Source: Burkholderiales bacterium (GTDB taxonomy: Bacteria; Pseudomonadota; Gammaproteobacteria; Burkholderiales; Burkholderiaceae_C). From it: 64,000 nucleotides of DNA. Of the stretch, positions 54,194 through 62,489 are shown piece by piece. The notes under the pieces were generated by a model. That model was given only the letters and a program-made list of their open reading frames with translations. It ran no database searches and was not told the origin of the DNA. Both the position numbers and the translations under genes were made by a program. The stretch's first letter is position 1; each line of letters begins with the position of its first letter. The stretch covers positions 62,001-126,000 of the forward strand of contig CANCVB010000002.1 of NCBI GenBank assembly GCA_947381415.1, written 5' to 3'.

Positions 54194-54970
54194 TTACTTC
54201 AAGTTGCCCGATAAAAACTGGGCCAGTCGCTCGCTCTTGGGCGAACCCAGCACCTCTGCTGGAACACCTTGCTCCTCGATCTTGCCTTGGTGCAAAAAAA
54301 TCAATTGGTTGGCCACTTCTCTGGCAAAACCCATTTCATGCGTCACCACCAACATGGTGCGACCTTCTTTGGCCAAGCCTGTCATGACACGCAGCACTTC
54401 AGTGACCAGCTCAGGGTCCAGGGCGCTGGTGGGCTCGTCAAACAACATCACCTCAGGCTCCACCGCCAAGGCGCGGGCGATGGCCACACGTTGTTGTTGA
54501 CCACCACTCAAGTGCAGCGGGTAGCGGTCTTCAACGCCAGCCAAATCGACTTGTTGCAAATAATGACGCGCTGTTTGAATGGCTTGTTCTCGCGCCACAC
54601 CCAACACATGCACAGGTGCTTCAATGATGTTTTCCAACACCGTCATGTGAGCCCATAAATTGAAATGCTGGAACACCATGGCCAGCTTGGTACGCATGCG
54701 TTGCAGTTGTTGGGCATTTTGTGCGGTGAGTTGACCCTGCTTGTCTTTCACCAACACCATTTCTTCACCAGCAACTTCAATGCTGCCTTGATGCGGCCTC
54801 TCCAGTAAATTGATGCAGCGCAAGAGGGTGCTTTTGCCAGAACCCGAACTGCCAATGAGTGCGATCACATCTCCTGCACTTGCTTGCAAGGAAACACCTT
54901 TGAGCACCTCGTTGTCGCCATAACGCTTGTGCAAATGGGTGATTTTTAATTTGTGTTCGGAAGAATTCAT
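54194..54970 (-). CDS. Basic-amino-acid ABC transporter ATPase (HisP-like)
   Basis: This ATP-binding subunit (258 aa) of a polar-amino-acid ABC importer has Walker [15 protein letters not shown]-loop MVFQHFNLW, signature [15 protein letters not shown], Walker B VMLFDEPTSALDPE and the H-loop VTHEMGF. Similarity to HisP and ArgT-type ATPases is clear. It is the last gene of a four-gene minus-strand operon (binding protein, two permeases, ATPase) and its end faces the tusA-like gene 3 nt away. Confidence 0.93.
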   Translation of the reverse strand: MNSSEHKLKITHLHKRYGDNEVLKGVSLQASAGDVIALIGSSGSGKSTLLRCINLLERPHQGSIEVAGEEMVLVKDKQGQLTAQNAQQLQRMRTKLAMVFQHFNLWAHMTVLENIIEAPVHVLGVAREQAIQTARHYLQQVDLAGVEDRYPLHLSGGQQQRVAIARALAVEPEVMLFDEPTSALDPELVTEVLRVMTGLAKEGRTMLVVTHEMGFAREVANQLIFLHQGKIEEQGVPAEVLGSPKSERLAQFLSGNLK

Positions 54971-54993
54971 GGGGTGGCGAACTTAATCAACTA

Positions 54994-55713
54994 TCAAACG
55001 TTGGATGAACGTGGTGCCAGGAAGGCCAAATACCGTCGCTCTATCAACTTGAAAATGCCAGACAAGGTGAAGGTCATCAAGAGGTAGATCAAGCCGGCAA
55101 ACAAATAAGCTTCAAAGGGCAAATAAAACTTGGAATACACACGACTTGCCGCTGAGGTGAGGTCTATCAAACTGGGCACTGCGCTGGCCAAGCTGGTGGT
55201 TTGCAACATCATGACCACTTCGTTGCCATAGGCGGGCAAGGTGCGTCGAAATGCACTGGGCAAGGTCACGCTCCACATGATTTGCCAGTGGTTCATGCCA
55301 AAAGCTTGTGCAGCTTCAATTTCACCTGGATTGGTCTCACGAATGGCGCCTGCCAACATTTCGGCGGTGTAGGCTGCTGTGTTCAAACTCAAGGCCAGCA
55401 CCGCGCAAAATGCGGGATCTTTGAAATGGGTCCAAGGCCAGACATCATCCCAGCGGGCTTGAATCCATTCAAGCTGACCCAAGCCGTAATAAATCAGGTA
55501 GACCTGTATCAACAGAGGTGTGCCGCGAAACACATAGGTGTATGCGCCCACCAGCAAGCGCAGCCACTTCCAACGCTCTGTGAGGGCAATGGCCATGAAC
55601 AAAGCCAGCACGCCACCCACCAGCAAGCTTGAACACAGCAAACCCAAGGTGGTGACAATGCCCTCCCCATAAAGCGCCAGGTTCTCAGCTTGGAAGATGA
55701 CGTCCCACTTCAC
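54994..55713 (-). CDS. Basic-amino-acid ABC transporter permease (HisM-like)
   Basis: This inner-membrane permease (239 aa, about five transmembrane segments) has the EAA-type cytoplasmic loop EIEAAQAFGMNHWQIMWSVTLPSAFRRTLPAYGNEVV. The segment FRGTPLLIQVYLIYYG is characteristic of the HisM/ArtM branch. Its start overlaps the other permease gene by 4 nt, so both are likely made in equal amounts for the heterodimer. It precedes the ATPase gene by 23 nt. Confidence 0.92.
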   Translation of the reverse strand: MKWDVIFQAENLALYGEGIVTTLGLLCSSLLVGGVLALFMAIALTERWKWLRLLVGAYTYVFRGTPLLIQVYLIYYGLGQLEWIQARWDDVWPWTHFKDPAFCAVLALSLNTAAYTAEMLAGAIRETNPGEIEAAQAFGMNHWQIMWSVTLPSAFRRTLPAYGNEVVMMLQTTSLASAVPSLIDLTSAASRVYSKFYLPFEAYLFAGLIYLLMTFTLSGIFKLIERRYLAFLAPRSSNV

Positions 55714-56399
55714 AGCAACACCACCTGTCGGGTACCTAAACTGTATTTATCGTTCAGCTTGCGCAAGCCCCACAAAGACAGGCTGGTGAACACCAAAAAC
55801 AACAAACCCGTGAACAACAAAAACACAAAGGGCTGACGTGTGGCTGCACTGGCTTGTTTGGCCAAATAAGTCATGTCGTGCAAGCCAATCAAACTGACCA
55901 GCGCCGTGGCTTTGATGAGAACCAACCAGTTGTTGCTGAATCCTGGCAAGGCGTAGCGCACCATCTGGGGCAGGATGATGCGAAAAAAAATCTGTCTGCG
56001 GCTCATGCCAAATGCTTGTGCAGCCTCGGCTTGTCCTGCGGGAATGGCCAAGATGGCGCCGCGAAACGTTTCGCTCATGTAGGCGCCGTAAATCACGCCG
56101 AGTGTGAGTACACCTGCAAAAAAGGGGTTGATGTCAACCGAGGTGCTGCTGCCCAACATGCGCAGCAATTGGTTCAAACCCATGGTGCCGCCGTAAAACA
56201 CCAGCAGCATCAAGACCAATTCAGGGATGCCACGCATGACGGTGGCGTACGCTGTGGCGAGGTAAACCGACGTGCGGTTTTTAGACAACCGGGCGGCGGC
56301 TGTGAGCAGGCCCAATGCAACAGCAATGGCAAGGGAGGTCAGCGCCACAGCGGCGCTGATCAGGGACCCTTGCAAGATGCTGAAGTAATAGCCGCTCAC
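55710..56399 (-). CDS. Basic-amino-acid ABC transporter permease (HisQ-like)
   Basis: This inner-membrane permease (229 aa, about five transmembrane segments) has the EAA loop AGQAEAAQAFGMSRRQIFFRIILPQMVRYALPGFSNNW and the N-terminal segment VMRGIPELVLMLLVFYGG. It pairs with the HisM-like subunit encoded immediately downstream, overlapping it by 4 nt. It follows the binding-protein gene by 32 nt. Confidence 0.92.
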   Translation of the reverse strand: MSGYYFSILQGSLISAAVALTSLAIAVALGLLTAAARLSKNRTSVYLATAYATVMRGIPELVLMLLVFYGGTMGLNQLLRMLGSSTSVDINPFFAGVLTLGVIYGAYMSETFRGAILAIPAGQAEAAQAFGMSRRQIFFRIILPQMVRYALPGFSNNWLVLIKATALVSLIGLHDMTYLAKQASAATRQPFVFLLFTGLLFLVFTSLSLWGLRKLNDKYSLGTRQVVLL

Positions 56400-56431
56400 G
56401 GGCTCAATACCTGTTGAATGACGGGTGCGAA

Positions 56432-57265
56432 TTACTCGCCATACACATCGATGTTGTACTTGGCGAAGTATTTGTCATTCATGGCTTTGTAACTGCCATT
56501 GGCGCGAATGGTTTTGATGGCGGTATTGATGTCCGCTTTCAAAGCGTCTTGACCTTTGCGCATGGCCACACCAATGCCATAACCGTAGTATTTGGAGTCA
56601 CGCAGTTCAGGGCCCATCAATGCGAAAGCAGCACCTTCAGGCTTGCTCAAAAAACCACCAGAGACTTCGAGGTAATCGGCCACAGTGCCGTCAATGCGAC
56701 CGGCTTTGAGGTCGAGGTAAACCTGGTCTTGGGCTTCATAGGAGTTCACCACCACGCCAGCTGTCTTGAGTTCACCCAAGGCATAGGCTTCTTGTGTCGA
56801 GCCTTTCAGCACGCCAATTTTCTTGCCTTTGATGGAGGCTGGGTCGGTGAATTTCACGGTTTTCTTCAACACGATGCGGCTGGGCGTGTTGTAGTACTTG
56901 TCTGAGAAATCCACTTCTTTCATGCGGTCATCGGTGATGGACATGGAGCTGATGATGACGTCGTATTTTTGAGCGGTCAGGCCTGGAATCATGCTGTCCC
57001 AGACTTGTTCCACAAACACACATTTGCGTTTGACTTGTTCGCAAATGGCATTGGCCATGTCGACATCAAAACCGGTGGGTTGGCCATCCGCAGTTTTGAA
57101 AGTGAAGGGTTCATAAGTGGGGTCGATCGCCACTTTGAGCTCGGCAGGCGCCGCAGCAGGCGCGGGTGTGGCCACAGCAGGCTGGGCGGCTTCTTTTTTC
57201 GAGCAAGCGGCCAATGCAAGCAGCAGAACGGGTAACAACAGCAGGGGTTTGAACGTGGTTTTCAC
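56432..57265 (-). CDS. Basic-amino-acid ABC substrate-binding lipoprotein (HisJ/ArgT-like)
   Basis: This periplasmic binding protein (277 aa) has a lipoprotein signal ending LLALAAC, so it is anchored rather than soluble as E. coli HisJ is. The mature domain has IDPTYEPFTFKTADGQPTGF, VWDSMIPGLTAQKYDVIISSMSITDDR and the later VLKGSTQEAYALGEL, all typical of lysine/arginine/ornithine/histidine receptors. It is the first gene of the importer operon and lies 39 nt after valS on the same strand. Confidence 0.93.
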   Translation of the reverse strand: MKTTFKPLLLLPVLLLALAACSKKEAAQPAVATPAPAAAPAELKVAIDPTYEPFTFKTADGQPTGFDVDMANAICEQVKRKCVFVEQVWDSMIPGLTAQKYDVIISSMSITDDRMKEVDFSDKYYNTPSRIVLKKTVKFTDPASIKGKKIGVLKGSTQEAYALGELKTAGVVVNSYEAQDQVYLDLKAGRIDGTVADYLEVSGGFLSKPEGAAFALMGPELRDSKYYGYGIGVAMRKGQDALKADINTAIKTIRANGSYKAMNDKYFAKYNIDVYGE

Positions 57266-57304
57266 AGGGGTTTCCTTTGGGGTTGATGAGCAGGGACAAA
57301 AAAA

Positions 57305-60202
57305 TCAATTCAATCGTTTCAATTGGTCTTCAATCTTATTCAATGTGGCTTCAAAGTCTGCCACACGTTGACGCTCTTGGGCGATGACAGCAGGCGGTGC
57401 TTTGGCCACAAAAGCTTCGTTGCCCAGTTTGCCATTGGCTTTGGCGATTTCATTTTGCAGCCTGGCCACTTCTTTGCCCAGGCGAATCTTTTCAGCCGCC
57501 ACGTCCACTTCCATGAACAAGCACAAACGGGTTTCACCGACCACCGCCACGGGCGCGGCTTGGGCCGCAGTTTGCCATGCAACTTGGTCGTCAAACACCT
57601 TGACGTCGCTGAGCTTGGCCAGTGCTTGCAACACGGGTGCGTTGGCACGCATGAACTCGGCATTGCCCAAAGCAAACATGGGCATGCGGGTGGAGGGGGA
57701 GACGTTCATCTCACCGCGCAAATTTCGGCAGGCATCGACCAATGATTTCAACTGGTTCACATTGGCGATGGCTTGTTCATCGACCTTGTTCATCTGCGCT
57801 TCGGGGTAGCGGGCAATGCTCACGGACTCGCCAGCCAAACCCGCCACGGGCGCGACTTTTTGCCAGAGTTCTTCGGTGATGAACGGGATGATGGGGTGTG
57901 CCAAACGCAAAATGGCTTCCAAGGTGCGAATCAGTGTGCGGCGGGTGGCGCGCTGTTCTGCAGGACCGCCGGTTTGGATTTGCACCTTGGCAATTTCCAA
58001 ATACCAATCGCAATACTCGTTCCACACAAATTCATAGATCGAGGTGGCCACATTGTCCAAGCGGTATTCTTCAAAGCCCTTGGCCACATCGGCTTCCACC
58101 TGTTGCAACACAGACGAAATCCAGCGGTCGGCCTGGCTGAAATGCATATAGCCATGGGCTTTGCCGCCGGGTGCGCAATCGGCCTTGGTGTGGTCCATCA
58201 GGCCACAGTCTTGGCCTTCGCAGTTCATCAGCACAAAGCGGGTGGCGTTCCACAGCTTGTTACAAAAATTGCGATAACCCTCGCAGCGTTTGCTGTCAAA
58301 GTTGATGCTGCGCCCCAAACTGGCCAAGGCCGCAAAGGTGAAGCGCAAGGCATCTGCACCATAGGCGGGAATGCCCTCGGGAAATTCTTTTTGTGTGTTC
58401 TTGAGCACCTGGGGAGCTGTTTCGGGTTTGCGCAGGCCTTGTGAGCGTTTCTCCAGCAGGGGTTCGAGTGCGATGCCATCGATCAAGTCGACCGGGTCCA
58501 GCACATTGCCCTCGCTTTTGCTCATCTTTTTACCCTGGGCATCGCGCACCAAGCCATGGATGTACACATGCTTGAAAGGCACCTTGCCTGTGAAATGCGT
58601 GGTCATCATGATCATGCGGGCCACCCAGAAGAAGATGATGTCGTAGCCCGTCACCAACACGCTGGAGGGCAGGTACAAATCTTTGTCTTCCGGGCTCAAG
58701 GTGCTGAACGGCACCAAGGCACTGGAATACCAGGTGTCCAACACGTCTTCATCGCGCCTGAGCGTTTTGCCAGGGGCTTGGGCTTGCGCATCGGCTTCGT
58801 TGTGGGCCACGTACACATGGCCTTCTTCGTCATACCAAGCCGGAATTTGATGGCCCCACCACAGTTGACGTGAAATGCACCAATCGGTGATGTTGTTCAT
58901 CCACTGGTTGTAGGTGTTGACCCAGTTCTCGGGCACAAACTTCACCTCGCCTGACTGCACCGCATCGATGGCTTTTTGCGCAATGCTTTTGCCGGTGGGG
59001 TCTTGGTCGCTGACTTTGTTCATGGCCACAAACCATTGGTCGGTCAGCATGGGTTCCACCACTTGGCCGGTGCGGGCGCAAATGGGCAGCATCATCTTGT
59101 GGGGTTTGATCTCTTGCAAAAAGCCCTGTGCATCCAAGTCCGAGAGCAAGGCTTTGCGCGCTTCAAAGCGGTCCATGCCTTGGTAGGCGGCAGGGCCGTT
59201 CTCATTCACCTTGGCATCCAAGGTGAAGATGGTGATAAGGGGCAAGTTGTGGCGCTGGGCACAGGCGTAGTCGTTGAAATCGTGTGCACCTGTGATCTTC
59301 ACGCAACCAGACCCAAACTCGCGGTCCACAAAGTCGTCGGCAATGATGGGAATTTGCCGATCACACAAAGGCAGGTCCACCATCTGGCCCAGCACATGTT
59401 TGTAGCGTTCGTCTTCGGGGTGAACCGCCAATGCACCATCGGCCATCATGGTCTCAGGGCGTGTGGTGGCAATCACCATGCCTTTTTGCATCACGCCATC
59501 GATCATCTGTGGACCTTTGGCAAAGGGGTAGCAGATGTAGTGCATCTTGCCTTCGGACTCGGTGGCTTCCACTTCCAAGTCAGATACCGCACTCATGAGC
59601 ACCGGGTCCCAGTTCACCAAGCGCTTGCCTCGGTAAATCAAACCTTGTTGGTAGAGCTTGACGAAAGTGTCTGTGACCACGGGCGACAGTTTGTCGTCCA
59701 TGGTGAAGTACTCGCGGCTCCAGTCCACACTGTCGCCCATGCGGCGCATTTGTTGGGTGATGGTGTTGCCGGATTGTTCTTTCCACTCCCATACCTTGCT
59801 GATGAAGTTTTTGCGAGCGTCCACAGGGGTGGGACCCATGTCGTGGCGGCTGATGCCCTGACCTTGAAGCTGGCGTTCCACCACAATTTGCGTGGCGATG
59901 CCCGCATGGTCGGTGCCAGGAATCCACACGGTGTTGAAGCCGCGCATACGGTGGTAACGCGTCAGGCTGTCCATGATGGTTTGGTTGAACGCATGACCCA
60001 TGTGCAAAGTACCCGTCACGTTGGGCGGCGGCAACTGGATGGCAAAGGCCGGTTGTTCTGCTTGGGGCTGGCCCGTACCTCTGTAGCCTGCGACGCCGTA
60101 GCCGCGCTTTTCCCACTCAGGGCCCCAATGGGCCTCCAGGGCTGCGGGTTCAAAAGATTTGGACAGGCTGTCTAAGCCGGGCTGAGAAGGTGTAGGGGAC
60201 AT
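57305..60202 (-). CDS. valS: Valine-tRNA ligase
   Basis: This class Ia synthetase (965 aa) charges tRNA-Val. It has the HIGH motif in [17 protein letters not shown], an editing domain, KMSKS in [14 protein letters not shown], and the C-terminal ValS-type coiled-coil arm ([20 protein letters not shown]). I take the ATG at 60202 ([19 protein letters not shown]) over the in-frame start 13 codons upstream, as the N-terminus then matches the family. It is divergent from the riboswitch-controlled DadA gene. Confidence 0.95.
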   Translation of the reverse strand: MSPTPSQPGLDSLSKSFEPAALEAHWGPEWEKRGYGVAGYRGTGQPQAEQPAFAIQLPPPNVTGTLHMGHAFNQTIMDSLTRYHRMRGFNTVWIPGTDHAGIATQIVVERQLQGQGISRHDMGPTPVDARKNFISKVWEWKEQSGNTITQQMRRMGDSVDWSREYFTMDDKLSPVVTDTFVKLYQQGLIYRGKRLVNWDPVLMSAVSDLEVEATESEGKMHYICYPFAKGPQMIDGVMQKGMVIATTRPETMMADGALAVHPEDERYKHVLGQMVDLPLCDRQIPIIADDFVDREFGSGCVKITGAHDFNDYACAQRHNLPLITIFTLDAKVNENGPAAYQGMDRFEARKALLSDLDAQGFLQEIKPHKMMLPICARTGQVVEPMLTDQWFVAMNKVSDQDPTGKSIAQKAIDAVQSGEVKFVPENWVNTYNQWMNNITDWCISRQLWWGHQIPAWYDEEGHVYVAHNEADAQAQAPGKTLRRDEDVLDTWYSSALVPFSTLSPEDKDLYLPSSVLVTGYDIIFFWVARMIMMTTHFTGKVPFKHVYIHGLVRDAQGKKMSKSEGNVLDPVDLIDGIALEPLLEKRSQGLRKPETAPQVLKNTQKEFPEGIPAYGADALRFTFAALASLGRSINFDSKRCEGYRNFCNKLWNATRFVLMNCEGQDCGLMDHTKADCAPGGKAHGYMHFSQADRWISSVLQQVEADVAKGFEEYRLDNVATSIYEFVWNEYCDWYLEIAKVQIQTGGPAEQRATRRTLIRTLEAILRLAHPIIPFITEELWQKVAPVAGLAGESVSIARYPEAQMNKVDEQAIANVNQLKSLVDACRNLRGEMNVSPSTRMPMFALGNAEFMRANAPVLQALAKLSDVKVFDDQVAWQTAAQAAPVAVVGETRLCLFMEVDVAAEKIRLGKEVARLQNEIAKANGKLGNEAFVAKAPPAVIAQERQRVADFEATLNKIEDQLKRLN

Positions 60203-60275
60203 GCTTTGCAGACGTAAGGGAGAGTCAAAAGGGAATAGCACAAATATGCCGAGATTCTAGTGTTCTGCGCCAAGC

Positions 60276-60281
60276 TATACT
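60276..60281 (+). promoter_or_regulatory. Probable -10 element for the glycine riboswitch transcript
   Basis: TATACT at 60276-60281 would put the transcription start about 7-10 nt downstream, right at the beginning of the first glycine aptamer (60291). No good -35 hexamer is found at 16-18 nt upstream (the nearest is GATTCT), so an activator or an extended contact may be needed. Confidence 0.5.
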
Positions 60282-60290
60282 GATCACACG

Positions 60291-60470
60291 TCACCGGGAG
60301 AGTGTGTTCAACAGCACCGCCGAAGGAGCAACCGCCCCGGAATCTCTCAGGCCCCAGGACCGGTGACATGTCAGAACTCTGAAGAGTTGCGGAACTTTGT
60401 CAATCCGCACACCGAAGGAGCAAGCCATCGCTTTGCGCGATGCGTGAATCTCTCAGGTCCAGCACAGAGG
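60291..60470 (+). promoter_or_regulatory. Tandem glycine riboswitch (gcvT class)
   Basis: Two similar aptamers follow each other. The first is closed by TCACCGG (60291-60297) and CCGGTGA (60360-60366). The second is closed by CTCTG (about 60377-60381) and CAGAG (60465-60469). Both contain CCGAAGGAGCAA and, later, GAATCTCTCAGG, the hallmark repeated core of glycine aptamers. The expression platform, about 60 nt, includes a potential AAGGTG/CACCTT hairpin (60485-60505) before the DadA-like gene. It occupies the 327-nt gap between valS and that gene. Confidence 0.93.
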
Positions 60471-60529
60471 GGGTGATGCGCCGTAAGGTGCGGTGCATCC
60501 ACCTTTCACTGACTTTTGGGGCTTGCTTC

Positions 60530-61798
60530 ATGAAACACATCGCCGTTATTGGTGGTGGCATCACAGGTGTCACCACAGCTTATGCCTTGGCTCAACAAGG
60601 TTTTTCAGTCACTCTGTTTGAACGCCACCGCTACGCTGGCATGGAAACGTCTTACGCCAACGGTGGGCAGCTTTCAGCCTCTAATGCGGAGGTTTGGAAC
60701 CACTGGTCTACCTTGGTGAAAGGGTTGAAATGGATGGCTCGTCGTGATGCGCCATTGTTGTTTCACCCCCAAGCCAGTTGGCACCAGTGGTCATGGCTGA
60801 CAGAATTTGTGGCGCAGTTACCGCACTATGAAGCCAATACCATCTACACAGCGCAATTGGCCATCGCTGCGCGCGCGTATTTATTCGAGTGGGCACAGCA
60901 AGAACAGATCGATTTCGACTTGAAACGCGAAGGCATTTTGCATATTTACCGCGACCGATCCAGTTTTAACCATGCAGCCAAGGTCAGTGCTTTGCTACAC
61001 AAAGGAGGACTGGAGAGGCGAGCCGTCACCCCCCTCGAAATGCGTCATATTGAACCCACTTTGCAAGGGGATTTTTATGGTGGGTTTTTCACAGAAAGTG
61101 ACAGCACAGGCGATATACATAAATTTACCTTTGGTCTGTCCAAAGCACTTCTGCGCATGGGGGTCAATACGGTTTATGACGCCCAAGTCACAGACATTCA
61201 AACCAATGGTGAACAGGTGCAATTACAGGTGCAAAGAGAAAACTCCAACGATCGCCAAACAGCAGACGCGGTTGTGATTTGCTGTGGCACCAGCAGTCGC
61301 GCTTTGGCAGCGCAGGTGGGCGATCGGGTGAATGTGTATCCCGTCAAGGGCTACTCCATCACGGTGCATCTCGACGACGCGGCCAGTCAAGCCAGTGCAC
61401 CGCAGGTGAGTTTGTTGGATGACGCCACCAAATTGGTGACCAGTCGCTTGGGCGTGGACAGATTTCGGGTAGCCGGAACCGCCGAGTTCAATGGCTTTAA
61501 CAAAGATATTCGTGCTGACCGCATTCAACCCTTGGTCGACTGGGTGGCGCAATGTTTTCCTGGCGTGAGCACAAGGCAATTCACGCCTTGGGCGGGCTTG
61601 CGCCCCATGATGCCGAACATGCTGCCCAAAGTTGGGCGGGGTAAGGCTGCGAACGTGTTCTACAACACGGGGCATGGGCATCTGGGCTGGACCTTGTCGG
61701 CAGCCACAGCTGTTGCAGTGGCCAACAGTGTTGCAGACGCAAGAAATGCCAGGGTTCCCCAAAACCACCTCAACAAGCCAGTGGCAGAACCGGCTTAG
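60530..61798 (+). CDS. D-amino-acid dehydrogenase / glycine-oxidase-like flavoprotein (DadA family)
   Basis: This FAD-dependent amine oxidase-fold protein (422 aa) has an N-terminal VIGGGITGVTTAYALAQQG dinucleotide site, the DadA-type GMETSYANGGQLSASNAEVW and a C-terminal FAD-contact GHGHLGWTLSAATA. DadA members oxidise D-amino acids (such as D-alanine) and pass electrons to the quinone pool; glycine is used by some relatives. The ATG at 60530 lies 60 nt after a tandem glycine riboswitch, which suggests that glycine, or a metabolite made from it, is the physiological substrate. The Shine-Dalgarno region (GGGG) is weak. Confidence 0.92.
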   Translation: MKHIAVIGGGITGVTTAYALAQQGFSVTLFERHRYAGMETSYANGGQLSASNAEVWNHWSTLVKGLKWMARRDAPLLFHPQASWHQWSWLTEFVAQLPHYEANTIYTAQLAIAARAYLFEWAQQEQIDFDLKREGILHIYRDRSSFNHAAKVSALLHKGGLERRAVTPLEMRHIEPTLQGDFYGGFFTESDSTGDIHKFTFGLSKALLRMGVNTVYDAQVTDIQTNGEQVQLQVQRENSNDRQTADAVVICCGTSSRALAAQVGDRVNVYPVKGYSITVHLDDAASQASAPQVSLLDDATKLVTSRLGVDRFRVAGTAEFNGFNKDIRADRIQPLVDWVAQCFPGVSTRQFTPWAGLRPMMPNMLPKVGRGKAANVFYNTGHGHLGWTLSAATAVAVANSVADARNARVPQNHLNKPVAEPA

Positions 61799-61803
61799 TC
61801 CGA

Positions 61804-62460
61804 TCAGACTTGCGCTGCAATATCGCGCAAGGCCTGCACAAACACATGGGCCGGCTGGCCACCAGAAATCAGGTGGCGGTCGTTGATGATGATGGCGGGT
61901 ACCGAGTGAATGCCTGCACTGGTGTAAAAGTTTTCTTTGGCACGCACTTCCTCTGCATAGGTATCGCTTTGCAGCACCGCTTTGGCTGCCTCGGTGTCCA
62001 TGCCAATGCCTTGCACAATAGACAACAAAACAGCGTGGGATTCAATGACCGCAGCTTGTCCTTGGTAGGCTTGCAGAAACGCTTTTTTCAAACGAAGCTG
62101 ATCCCCTTCCTGACCTTCAAGCTCCGCCCAATGCAGCAAGCGATGCGCGTCAAAGGTGTTGAAGATGCGCCCGCGACCAGTGGGGTGAAAAGCAAAGCCC
62201 ACTTCAGCACCGCGGGCCTTGATGGTTTGGTACATCTGTGCTTGTTGCTCGGCTGTCGAGCCGTACTTTTTTCCCAAATGTTCGACCAAGTCTTCACCAC
62301 CCGGGGGCATTTGTGGGTTCAGTTCAAAAGGCTGGAAATGGATGTTTGCACTGACCTCAGTCTGCAATTCATGCAGCGCTTGCTCTAGCGCACCCAAGCC
62401 CACTGCACACCATGGGCAGGCAATATCAGACACAAAATCAATTTTCATCATTGCGGTCAT
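61804..62460 (-). CDS. DsbA-family oxidoreductase (FrnE-like)
   Basis: This cytoplasmic DsbA-fold protein (218 aa) has an active site CPWC (in DFVSDIACPWCAVG), a helical insertion, and a conserved C-terminal SVPAIIINDRHLISGGQPAHVF, where the cis-Pro loop lies. FrnE relatives act in oxidative stress or thiol-disulfide exchange and also appear as polyketide-associated isomerases. The start at 62460 has AAGGAG 8 nt upstream. It lies 29 nt downstream of the hydroxylase gene on the same strand and converges on the DadA-like gene. Confidence 0.88.
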   Translation of the reverse strand: MTAMMKIDFVSDIACPWCAVGLGALEQALHELQTEVSANIHFQPFELNPQMPPGGEDLVEHLGKKYGSTAEQQAQMYQTIKARGAEVGFAFHPTGRGRIFNTFDAHRLLHWAELEGQEGDQLRLKKAFLQAYQGQAAVIESHAVLLSIVQGIGMDTEAAKAVLQSDTYAEEVRAKENFYTSAGIHSVPAIIINDRHLISGGQPAHVFVQALRDIAAQV

Positions 62461-62489
62461 TTCCAGCACTCCTTAAGGCAAGACAAATG

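Noticed and set aside
58976-60175. 399-aa plus-strand frame inside valS
   Set aside because: It is antisense to an intact valyl-tRNA synthetase and is a codon-bias shadow.
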